This document shows positions 24,275-31,271 of a DNA stretch of 42,977 bases, in pieces. The stretch is from Microbacterium resistens NBRC 103078 (lineage in GTDB: Bacteria > Actinomycetota > Actinomycetes > Actinomycetales > Microbacteriaceae). The stretch's first letter is position 1. Each line of letters begins with the position of its first letter. The position numbers and the translations under genes were made by a program. The notes under the pieces are model-generated. The model was given only the letters and a program-made list of their open reading frames with translations. It did no database searches and was not told where the DNA came from. The stretch lies in NCBI RefSeq assembly GCF_001552355.1, contig NZ_BCRA01000050.1, forward strand, positions 1 to 42,977, in the 5' to 3' direction.

Positions 24275-25705
24275 ATGACCGGTAACGACCTCGCCATCAT
24301 CGTCCTGGCCGCGGGCCAGGGGACGCGCATGCGTTCGCGCCTGCCCAAGGTGCTCCACCCCATCGGCGGGCGTCCGCTCGTCGGGCACGTCCTGGCCACG
24401 GCCTCCCGGCTGGGCGCCGCGCACGTGGAGGTCGTCGTGCGCCACGAGCGCGATCAGGTCGTGGCCGCGCTGGCGGACGCCTATCCCGGGGTCGTGTTCG
24501 TGGACCAGGACGAGGTCCCGGGGACGGGACGCGCGGTGCAGGTCGCGCTCGAGTCCCTGCCGGAGGAGTTCGTCGGCGACGTCCTCGTGCTCTCCGGAGA
24601 CGTGCCGCTCCTGGAAGCCGACACGCTGCGTGAGCTCGTGGACGCGCACCGGGCGGCGACGGCCGCAGCGACGCTGTTGAGCGCCGTCGTGCCGGATCCG
24701 ACCGGCTACGGTCGCGTCATCCGTGACGCTGACGGACATGTCGCCCGCATCGTCGAGCAGCGCGACGCCACCGCCGAGGAGGCCGCGGTCACGGAGATCA
24801 ACGCGGGGATCTACGTCTTCCGTGCGCCGCTGCTGCGCTCGGCCCTCTCGCGCGTCGAGCGGCACAACGCGCAGGGCGAGATGTACCTCACCGACGTCGT
24901 GGCGCTGCTGCGCGGCGACAGCGAGCGGGTCTCGGCCACCGTCACCGCCGACGTCCCCTCCACGTTCGGCATCAACGACCGCGTCCAGCTCGCCGAGGCG
25001 GCGCGCACGCTCAACGACCGGATCGTGCGCCGCTGGCAGCGCGAGGGCGTGACGATCCTGGATCCTGCCACGACCTGGATCGACGACGAGGTGACGCTCG
25101 CGCCGGACGTGACCATCCTGCCGAACACGCAGCTGCTGCGCGCGACGGTCGTCGCGGAGGGCGCCACCATCGGCCCGGACACGACCCTGACCGACTGTGA
25201 GGTGGGGGAGGGCGCGACGGTGCGGCGCACCGATGCGAACCTCGCCGTGATCGGCGCCGGCGCCACCGTCGGGCCCTTCTCGTTCCTCCGCCCGGGCACC
25301 GTGCTCGGCGCGAACGGCAAGATCGGCGCCTACGTGGAGACGAAGAACGCGCAGATCGGCGAGGGCAGCAAGGTCCCGCACCTTTCCTACGTCGGCGACG
25401 CGACGGTGGGGCGCGGGGTCAACCTCGGCGCCAGCACCATCACCGCCAACTACGACGACGTCAACAAGCACCGCACGGAGATCGGCGACGAGGTGCACAC
25501 CGGCGCGCACACGGTGCTCGTCGCGCCCGTTAGGCTGGGGGACGGCGCGAAGACGGGTGCGGGCGCCGTCATCCGCAAGGATGTCCCCGCCGGTGCCCTG
25601 GCCATGACCGTCGCCCCTCAGCGCAACGTCGAGGGGTGGGTCGAGAAGAACAGGGCAGGCACGGCGGCGGCGGAAGCCGCCGCGCGGGCCGATTCGGCGG
25701 AATAG
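24275..25705 (+). CDS. glmU: Bifunctional GlmU, UDP-N-acetylglucosamine synthesis
   Basis: GlmU, 476 residues, acetylates glucosamine-1-phosphate and then transfers UMP to give UDP-GlcNAc for peptidoglycan. The N-terminal pyrophosphorylase domain begins AIIVLAAGQGTRMRSRLPKV, the nucleotide-binding motif. VLSGDVPLLEADTL and TEINAGIYVF follow. From about residue 260 the protein is a left-handed beta helix of hexapeptide repeats (GEGATVRRTDANLAVIGAGA region), with the acetyltransferase block VETKNAQIGEGSKVPHLSYV. The last 25 residues are Ala/Glu-rich. The ATG at 24275 sits one base after tRNA-Gln. The only GGAG upstream lies inside the tRNA acceptor stem, 1 nt from the ATG, so translation may be leaderless after tRNA processing. 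prs follows after 9 nt. Confidence 0.96.
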   Translation: MTGNDLAIIVLAAGQGTRMRSRLPKVLHPIGGRPLVGHVLATASRLGAAHVEVVVRHERDQVVAALADAYPGVVFVDQDEVPGTGRAVQVALESLPEEFVGDVLVLSGDVPLLEADTLRELVDAHRAATAAATLLSAVVPDPTGYGRVIRDADGHVARIVEQRDATAEEAAVTEINAGIYVFRAPLLRSALSRVERHNAQGEMYLTDVVALLRGDSERVSATVTADVPSTFGINDRVQLAEAARTLNDRIVRRWQREGVTILDPATTWIDDEVTLAPDVTILPNTQLLRATVVAEGATIGPDTTLTDCEVGEGATVRRTDANLAVIGAGATVGPFSFLRPGTVLGANGKIGAYVETKNAQIGEGSKVPHLSYVGDATVGRGVNLGASTITANYDDVNKHRTEIGDEVHTGAHTVLVAPVRLGDGAKTGAGAVIRKDVPAGALAMTVAPQRNVEGWVEKNRAGTAAAEAAARADSAE

Positions 25706-25714
25706 GCGGGTCCG

Positions 25715-26752
25715 ATGGGGCGCAGCAAGAAGAAGACGGTCGAGCTGGATCGGGACAACGGCATCGCGCCCGGCCTGATCGCCAAGACGAAGAAGCGGCT
25801 CGTCGTCGCGGGAGGGCGCTCGGTCCCCGAGCTCACCCGCCAGGTCGCCGATGCGCTGGGCACCGAGATCGCCCCCGTCGAGCACCGCACCTTCGCCTCC
25901 GGCGAGATCTACGCGCGCTTCGAGGTCTCGATCCGCGGCTGCGACCTGTTCATCGTGCAGTCCTTCGGAGAGCCCGTGAACGAGTGGCTCATGGAGACGC
26001 TCATCATGCTCGACGCGGCCAAGCGGGCGTCCGCCAAGCGCATCACCGTCGTGGCCCCGTACTATCCGTACTCCCGTCAGGACAAGAAGGGGCGCGGGCG
26101 GGAGCCGATCAGCGCCCGTCTCGTGGCGGACCTGCTCAAGACCGCCGGTGCGGACCGCGTGATGAGCGTGGACCTCCACGCCGCGCAGATCCAGGGCTTC
26201 TTCGACGGTCCCGTCGACCACCTGTTCGCCAAGCCCGTGCTGCTCGACCACTTCGAGCGGAACCTCACCGCGGAGGACCGCGAGACGCTCACCATCGTGT
26301 CGCCGGACATGGGCCGAGTGCGGGTCGCCGACACCTGGTCGGACAGCCTCGGCGCACCGCTCGCCATCATCCACAAGCGCCGGGATCCGAAGGTCGCCAA
26401 CCAGGTCTCCGTGCATGAGATCGTCGGCACCGTCGAGGGGCGCACGTGTCTCCTCGTCGACGACATGATCGACACCGGCGGCACGATCGTGAAGGCGGCG
26501 CAGGCGCTCAAGGCCAACGGCGCCCGTCGCGTCATCGTCGCCGCGACGCACGCGATCTTCAGCGACCCGGCCTCCGACCGCCTGCAGGACTCCGCGATCG
26601 ACGAGGTCGTCGTGACGGACACGATCCCGTTGACCGAGTCCCGCCGCTTCTCGACGCTCACGGTGCTCCCGATCGCGCCGCTGCTGGCGACCGCGATCCG
26701 CCAGGTCTTCGAGGACGGCTCCGTCACGAGCATGTTCGGCGGCGACGCCTAG
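25715..26752 (+). CDS. prs: Ribose-phosphate pyrophosphokinase
   Basis: PRPP synthetase, 345 residues, makes phosphoribosyl pyrophosphate from ribose-5-phosphate and ATP in the cytosol. Class-I features are present: EHRTFASGEIYARFEVSIRG, the ATP-binding flexible loop YYPYSRQDKKGRGREPISAR, SVDLHAAQIQGFF, and the PRPP loop CLLVDDMIDTGGTI. Compared with enteric Prs the N-terminus has about 20 extra residues (KKKTVELDRDNGIAPGLIAK), usual for actinobacteria. The start lacks a clear ribosome site (GGCGGG only), which suits coupling to glmU 9 nt upstream. A pair of palindromic modules follows and may terminate the transcript. Confidence 0.96.
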   Translation: MGRSKKKTVELDRDNGIAPGLIAKTKKRLVVAGGRSVPELTRQVADALGTEIAPVEHRTFASGEIYARFEVSIRGCDLFIVQSFGEPVNEWLMETLIMLDAAKRASAKRITVVAPYYPYSRQDKKGRGREPISARLVADLLKTAGADRVMSVDLHAAQIQGFFDGPVDHLFAKPVLLDHFERNLTAEDRETLTIVSPDMGRVRVADTWSDSLGAPLAIIHKRRDPKVANQVSVHEIVGTVEGRTCLLVDDMIDTGGTIVKAAQALKANGARRVIVAATHAIFSDPASDRLQDSAIDEVVVTDTIPLTESRRFSTLTVLPIAPLLATAIRQVFEDGSVTSMFGGDA

Positions 26753-26764
26753 GCGCGACGCCGT

Positions 26765-26950
26765 CCCGATCTGCACACGCCGTCCCGATCTGCACACCAA
26801 TTCTGCCCGTTCGCCCGCGAATCGGATCGTGGTGTGCGGATCGGACCGCGGGCCGCGGAACGGTCGGCCCCCGATCTGCACACTCCGTCCCGATCTGCAC
26901 ACCAATTCGACCGGTTCGTCCGTGGATCGGGATCTGGTGTGCGAATCGGG
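26765..26950. repeat. Duplicated palindromic repeat module (GATCTGCACAC element)
   Basis: The 14-mer CCCGATCTGCACAC occurs four times exactly (from 26765, 26784, 26870 and 26889). Near-inverse copies lie at 26832-26845 and 26937-26950 (12 of 14 matches each). The layout is two modules, each with two direct copies 19 bp apart followed about 35 nt later by one inverted copy. The modules are offset by 105 bp. Each can fold into a long hairpin. The spacers differ between modules, so the arms are better conserved than the loops. The element fills the gap between prs and the next gene and shows no coding potential. Confidence 0.85.
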
Positions 26951-26995
26951 ACACGGGCGGGCGGGTCGCCGCTAGGCGGGACGGCGGTCGGTGGC

Positions 26996-27001
26996 TACGA
27001 T
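26996..27001 (+). promoter_or_regulatory. -10 of a leaderless promoter near 27008
   Basis: TACGAT lies 6 nt before ATG 27008, the same spacing as at other leaderless genes in this window. That ATG is out of frame with the gene body that follows. Confidence 0.5.
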
Positions 27002-27035
27002 CGTCCCATGGTCGCGTCTGCAGCACCGGAAGGTG

Positions 27036-27869
27036 ATGCGAGGGGGGGACGCCGCCGGACCGGGACGCCCTGGCGGTCCCGGGCGGCTCCTTCTCGCACT
27101 GATGATCGCGGGCGGCGTGCTGCTCGTGACGACTCTCGGCCTCGGCGTCGCCGTGCTGGCGTTGTCCGGGGCGCGGGCGGATGCGGGGCCGCCGGCGCCG
27201 ACCGCCTCGGCATCCGCCTCGCCGACGCCGTCTCCGGCCGTGTCGATCCCCGTTCCCGACCTGCAGGAGGTGCAGGGGTTCGAGATCGGCGTGGTGTCCG
27301 ATCTCGACATCGGCGACGTCGTGATGGCGAAGGCGCCGACCGGCGAGTTCAGCAGCATCCACGCGGTCATCGTCAACCCCGCGGAGACGGCGACCGACGC
27401 CTTCTTCGACGTCACGTCCTACGACGCCGAAGGCGGGATCGTCGCACGCTTTCCCGCCACCGCCTACCTGCTCCCGGGGCAGCGCTCCCTGCTCACCGGC
27501 ATCCTTCCGCGCGACCTGACCGAGGTGTCGCGGATCCTGGTGGAGCAGACCCGCGGCGGAGAGGCGGAGGCCGTGGCCGCCGGCACCGTGGAGCTGAAGG
27601 ACGTCCGCAGCGCCGAGGACGGACGGGTGCAGGCCCAGTTCGTGTCCACGCTCGACCGACCGGCGCCCCTCGCCGACGTGTACGTCGTCGGGTTCGACGG
27701 CGACGACATCTTCGCCGTCGGGCAGACGGTGGTGGACATCCCGGCCGGCGGTGAGTTCGGCGCCACGCTGTCGATGTACCTGGCGACGAAGGGGGACCCG
27801 GCCGAGTTCACCGAGATCCCCGCCGACGCCGAATACGAAGCCTTCTTCGAGATGGAGCGGCCGCGATGA
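27036..27869 (+). CDS. Anchored extracytoplasmic protein, first of two paralogs; start doubtful
   Basis: A protein of about 277 residues from ATG 27036, of unknown function. A short Gly/Pro/Arg-rich N-terminus, one membrane segment (LLLALMIAGGVLLVTTLGLG) and an Ala/Ser/Pro/Thr linker precede a secreted domain of about 200 residues. That domain contains AFFDVTSYDAEGGIVARFPA and later VDIPAGGEFGATLS, repeated in the next protein. GGAAGG is only 2 nt from this ATG. A better leaderless start (ATG 27008 after TACGAT) is in a frame that would join this one if the G7 run at 27042-27048 were one base shorter. So the N-terminus may be missing through a real or sequencing frameshift. The stop overlaps the next start (ATGA). 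Confidence 0.75.
   Translation: MRGGDAAGPGRPGGPGRLLLALMIAGGVLLVTTLGLGVAVLALSGARADAGPPAPTASASASPTPSPAVSIPVPDLQEVQGFEIGVVSDLDIGDVVMAKAPTGEFSSIHAVIVNPAETATDAFFDVTSYDAEGGIVARFPATAYLLPGQRSLLTGILPRDLTEVSRILVEQTRGGEAEAVAAGTVELKDVRSAEDGRVQAQFVSTLDRPAPLADVYVVGFDGDDIFAVGQTVVDIPAGGEFGATLSMYLATKGDPAEFTEIPADAEYEAFFEMERPR
27042..27048 (+). repeat. G7 homopolymer at a frame junction
   Basis: Seven G in a row separate the frame of ATG 27008 from the frame of the downstream gene body. Loss of one G would fuse them into MVASAAPEGDARGD followed by the downstream residues AAGPGRPGG. Confidence 0.7.
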
Positions 27870-28753
27870 GCACACCCCCGGTCCCGCCCCCTCCCGCTCC
27901 GCCCGCACGGACTCCGGCCCTGCCTCGACGCCGGCCCCTGATGATCGCGCTCGCGGTGGGCGCGGCTGTGCTCCTCGCGGCGACGATCGGCCTGGGCGCG
28001 CGGACGCTCCAGTTGCTCGCCGACGCGCAGCGGACGCCTGCCCCCGCCTCGTCCTCGACGCCGACGCCGGAGGCGACGACACCCGCTCCCGATCCCCTCG
28101 GCCCGGCGCCGGGCTACACACAGGAGCCGCTGACCGCGCAGGGCGTCGAGGTCCTGGTGAACTCCGTGTTCACGGTCGAAGAGCTCGCGCTGACGCGCTG
28201 GGTGTCCGAGGACGCCTTCACGACTCTCTACGCCCCGGTGCGCTACGACGGCGGCGCGGCGCCGTCCGGCTCCTACTACTTCGACGTGACCGCGTACGAC
28301 GCCGAGGGCAGGATCCTCCAGCGGTCGCCGACCAACATCTCCTGGCTTCCGGACCAGCGCGAGGGGATGCTCTCGGTCGCCCTCCAGACGGACCTTCCGG
28401 AAGCCGCGCGGTTCGTGATCGACCAGACCGTCGCCGAGGAGGCGCCGGCGCCGCTCGCCGGTGCGCTGTCGCTGCAGAGCGTGGAGGTGGATGACGGGAT
28501 CCTCCGGGCCGTGATCGCGTCCGGTCTGACCCAGCCGATCAGCCAGGCCGACATCATGATCGGCGGCTACGCGGACGGCGTGCTCTTCGCCGCCTGCAGC
28601 ATTCCGACGCTCGGGATCCCGGCGGGCGGGAGCATCGAGGAGTCCTGCGTCTTCGACGCCGTCGGATCCGAGTTCGTTCCCGACGAGGGGATGCCGGTCG
28701 TTCCCGACGACGCGGAGTACCGGGTCAGCCTCTCCCTCTCGCCCTGGTCCTAG
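27866..28753 (+). CDS. Anchored extracytoplasmic protein, second of two paralogs
   Basis: A 295-residue protein of unknown function, starting inside the stop of its paralog. Residues 1-27 are Pro-rich and cytoplasmic, and a membrane segment follows at about 28-48 (LMIALAVGAAVLLAATIGLG). A Pro/Ser/Thr linker comes next, and an exported domain forms the rest. It shares with the upstream protein the blocks YYFDVTAYDAEGRILQRSP, LPDQREGML and LGIPAGGSIEESC, so a tandem duplication with strong divergence is clear. Unlike its paralog it has two Cys in the exported part that could form a disulfide (AACSIP and ESCVFD). The domain may be a beta-sandwich of the FxLYD/DUF4352 kind; that is only an impression. 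Confidence 0.8.
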   Translation: MSTPPVPPPPAPPARTPALPRRRPLMIALAVGAAVLLAATIGLGARTLQLLADAQRTPAPASSSTPTPEATTPAPDPLGPAPGYTQEPLTAQGVEVLVNSVFTVEELALTRWVSEDAFTTLYAPVRYDGGAAPSGSYYFDVTAYDAEGRILQRSPTNISWLPDQREGMLSVALQTDLPEAARFVIDQTVAEEAPAPLAGALSLQSVEVDDGILRAVIASGLTQPISQADIMIGGYADGVLFAACSIPTLGIPAGGSIEESCVFDAVGSEFVPDEGMPVVPDDAEYRVSLSLSPWS

Positions 28754-28754
28754 G

Positions 28755-28785
28755 AGACCGACCGGCGCCCGCCCGGGCGTCTCGA
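28755..28785. terminator. Possible weak hairpin between convergent genes
   Basis: GCCCG-CC-CGGGC with outer GAGAC/GTCTC can pair, with an 8-nt bulge on one side. It sits in the 33-bp gap between the second paralog and the histidine kinase gene, so it might serve both strands. Confidence 0.35.
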
Positions 28786-28786
28786 C

Positions 28787-30427
28787 TCAGCCCGCGAGGT
28801 CGGATGACGGGCGCCCGGGCAGGACGTGGTCGCCGCTCGCGGACTCCGGGCTCGGGGCGTCCGGGGCCGCGGCGTCCGGAGCCGCGGCGTCCGGGGTCGG
28901 GGCGTCCGAAGCGGGGCGCGCGAGGGGCAGGCGGATGAGGAACTCGGTGCGGCCCGGCTCGCTCGCCACCTCGATGGTGCCGTCGTGTCCCTCCACGATC
29001 GCCTTCGTGATGGCCAGGCCCAGCCCCGTGCCGCCGGTCGCGCGGGTGCGGGACCGGTCGCCGCGGGCGAAACGGGCGAACAGCTCGTCGCGCACCGAGG
29101 CGTCGATCCCGGGACCGTCGTCGAGGACGCGGAGCACGGCGTGCGCAGGCTCCGTCCCGAGCCGCACGACGATGCGGGTGCCCGCGGGCGTGTGCGTGCG
29201 GGCGTTGGCCAGCAGGTTCGCGATCACCTGCTGCAGACGGCCGGCATCCCCCCGCACCTCCACGGGCTCCGCCGGGACGTCGATCTCCCACTCGTGGTCC
29301 GGTGCGGTCGGGCGTGCGTCCTCTACGCCCTCGATCGCGAGCCGGGTGAGGTCCACCGGCGTGTGCACGAGCTCGCGGCCCTCGTCCAGCCGCGCCAGCA
29401 GCAGCAGATCCTCCACGAGACGGGTCATCCGCAGGGACTGGGCCTGGATGCGCTCCAGCGCCGTATGCGCGGTCTCGGCCGCCTCCGGACCCTGGCTCTG
29501 CCGCAGCGACCGCAGCGACAGCTCCGAGTATCCCCGGATCGAGGCGAGGGGGGTCCGCAGCTCGTGGCTGGCGTCGGCGACGAACTGCCGCATCCGTTCC
29601 TCATTGCGCTGCCGCGCCGCGAGCGAGGTGTCGACGTGATCCAGGAGGGTGTTCAGCGCCGCCCCGACCAGACCGGTCTCGGTCCTCGGGTCGGCCTCCA
29701 TGGCGGGGACGCGCTCCTGGATCGAGACGTCGCCGCGGTCGAGGGGCTGGTTCGCGACGCGGTTCGCCGTCGCGGCCACCGCGCGCAGCGGCCGCAGGCT
29801 CACCCGGATCGTGATGGCGGTGGTGACGGCCAGCAGGATGAGCCCGCCTGCCGTCGCCAGCGCGATCACCGTGAACAGCGTGGACAGCGTCTTCTGGATG
29901 TCGTTGCGCGGCAGCCCCACGATCATCGTGAACGCCTCCGTGCGCCCTCCCGAGACGAGCTGCACGGAGGGGACCTGCACGGCGTCGAGCTGGTAGGAGC
30001 CGAGCTCGCCCAGGCTCGCGGTGCTGTTGCCGGTGCGCAGCGCCGCGACGGCGCGGACGATCTGCTCCTGGCCGACCGTCGTGCCCTGGTAGTCGGCCGT
30101 GACGATCAGGCCGTCGGGCGGCGTGCCCTCCGTGGGGATGACGACGAGCATGAGTCCGGGCTGGACGTGCTGCTGGTCGAGGATCGCGCTGGCGCTGGGG
30201 GCGCTCACGGACATCCCGGAGCGGATCTGGGCGACCTGCTCCAGTCGGTCGGTGTGGGTGCGGAGCTGGTTGGCGAGGCTGTCCTCGAGGGCGCGCCCGA
30301 GGAAGACGCTCGTCACGATGGCCACGATCACGAGGATCAGCGACACGATCCCGATCACCGCGCCCATGAGCCGCGTCTGCAGCGTGAGCGGACGCCGCGG
30401 CGGCTCGGGGCTGTCGACCGGGGTCAT
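28787..30427 (-). CDS. Two-component sensor histidine kinase
   Basis: A membrane sensor kinase of 546 residues. Two membrane segments (about 20-45 and 185-210) flank an extracytoplasmic sensor of about 140 residues. HAMP, HisKA and HATPase domains follow. The H-box is FVADASHELRTPLASIRGYS with His288 as the phosphorylated residue. The N-box reads QVIANLLANARTHTP, the G1 box LDDGPGID and the G2 box GTGLGLAITKAIVEG. The C-terminal tail after residue 505 is a low-complexity run of DAxxP repeats from a 15-bp tandem repeat. It lies 10 nt after the response regulator gene on the same strand and is surely co-transcribed with it. The signal sensed is unknown. Confidence 0.93.
   Translation of the reverse strand: MTPVDSPEPPRRPLTLQTRLMGAVIGIVSLILVIVAIVTSVFLGRALEDSLANQLRTHTDRLEQVAQIRSGMSVSAPSASAILDQQHVQPGLMLVVIPTEGTPPDGLIVTADYQGTTVGQEQIVRAVAALRTGNSTASLGELGSYQLDAVQVPSVQLVSGGRTEAFTMIVGLPRNDIQKTLSTLFTVIALATAGGLILLAVTTAITIRVSLRPLRAVAATANRVANQPLDRGDVSIQERVPAMEADPRTETGLVGAALNTLLDHVDTSLAARQRNEERMRQFVADASHELRTPLASIRGYSELSLRSLRQSQGPEAAETAHTALERIQAQSLRMTRLVEDLLLLARLDEGRELVHTPVDLTRLAIEGVEDARPTAPDHEWEIDVPAEPVEVRGDAGRLQQVIANLLANARTHTPAGTRIVVRLGTEPAHAVLRVLDDGPGIDASVRDELFARFARGDRSRTRATGGTGLGLAITKAIVEGHDGTIEVASEPGRTEFLIRLPLARPASDAPTPDAAAPDAAAPDAPSPESASGDHVLPGRPSSDLAG
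28854..28913. repeat. 15-bp tandem repeat in the kinase tail
   Basis: Four units of 15 bp based on GCGGCGTCCGGGGCC, the last one diverged. On the minus strand they encode DAPTP/DAAAP-type pentapeptides near the kinase C-terminus. Copy number may vary between strains. Confidence 0.75.
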
Positions 30428-30437
30428 CGGGTCCGGC

Positions 30438-31169
30438 TCACTGCGGCGCCTTGATCATGTAGCCGACGCCGCGGACGGTGTGGATGAGGGGGGTGCGCCC
30501 GGCGTCGATCTTCTTGCGCAGGTACGAGATGTACAGCTCCACGACGCTCGAGCGTCCGCCGAAGTCGTAGCTCCACACCCGGTCGAGGATCTGGGACTTG
30601 GACAGGACCCGGCGCTCGTTGCGCATCAGGTAGCGCAGCAGCTCGAACTCGGTCGCGGTCAGCTCGATCTCCGTGTCGCCGCGCATGACCTCGTGGCTGT
30701 CCTCGTTCAGCGTGAGGTCGCCGACCTGGAGGACCGAGTCGCCCGCGTCCGAGGCCGCGCCGCCGCTGCGCCGGATGACGGCCCGCAGCCGCGCGACGAC
30801 CTCTTCCAGGCTGAACGGCTTGGTCACGTAGTCGTCGCCGCCGGCGGTGAGCCCGGCGATCCGGTCGGTGACCGCGTCCTTGGCCGTGAGGAACAGCACC
30901 GGCACCATGTTCCCGGACTCGCGTAGGCGCTTGAGCACCCCCATCCCGTCGAGGTCGGGCATCATCACGTCGAGCACCAGAGCGTCGGGGCCGAACTCCC
31001 GGGCCACCTGAAGGGCCTCGAGCCCGGAGCCGGCGGTGCGCACCTCCCAGCCCTCCATGCGCAGCGCCATCGAGAGGAGGTCCGTGAGCATCGGCTCGTC
31101 GTCCACGGCGAGGATGCGGAGGGGACTGCCGTCGGGGCGGCGGAGGTCGGGGTGCGAGTGGTCGCTCAT
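30438..31169 (-). CDS. OmpR-family response regulator
   Basis: A 243-residue response regulator. The receiver domain has the acidic pair Asp23-Asp24, the phospho-acceptor Asp67 (ALVLDVMMPDLDG), Thr95 and Lys117 (DDYVTKPFS). The C-terminal winged helix runs from LTATEFELLRYLMRNERRVL to YISYLRKKIDAGRTPLIHTV and RGVGYMIKAP, the OmpR/PhoB pattern. It is the first gene of the operon with the kinase. Candidate ribosome-binding purines (GAGGAG, GGAGG) lie before the ATG on the minus strand. It is divergent from the FAD oxidoreductase gene at 31272, which is a plausible target, though no operator was recognised. Confidence 0.94.
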   Translation of the reverse strand: MSDHSHPDLRRPDGSPLRILAVDDEPMLTDLLSMALRMEGWEVRTAGSGLEALQVAREFGPDALVLDVMMPDLDGMGVLKRLRESGNMVPVLFLTAKDAVTDRIAGLTAGGDDYVTKPFSLEEVVARLRAVIRRSGGAASDAGDSVLQVGDLTLNEDSHEVMRGDTEIELTATEFELLRYLMRNERRVLSKSQILDRVWSYDFGGRSSVVELYISYLRKKIDAGRTPLIHTVRGVGYMIKAPQ

Positions 31170-31258
31170 GCCTCCATTCTCCTCGGTCTGCTATGTGTTT
31201 CCTATGAGAGCGTCCGGGGTGGGGGATCGGCGTCTGTACGGATGTCGGTGGCGCGCCC

Positions 31259-31264
31259 TAATGT
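31259..31264 (+). promoter_or_regulatory. -10 of a leaderless promoter for the FAD oxidoreductase gene
   Basis: TAATGT lies 7 nt before ATG 31272, with no ribosome site. Confidence 0.6.
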
Positions 31265-31271
31265 CGGCGGA

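Noticed and set aside
24085..24399. N-terminal extension of the GNAT protein
   Set aside because: It would translate the antisense of tRNA-Gln. The domain starts naturally at ATG 24084.
23558..26905. A 1115-codon open frame on the minus strand opposite the tRNA, glmU and prs
   Set aside because: It runs antisense to a tRNA and two certain genes. Its product is Arg/Gly/Asp-rich filler with no domain, an effect of high third-position GC.
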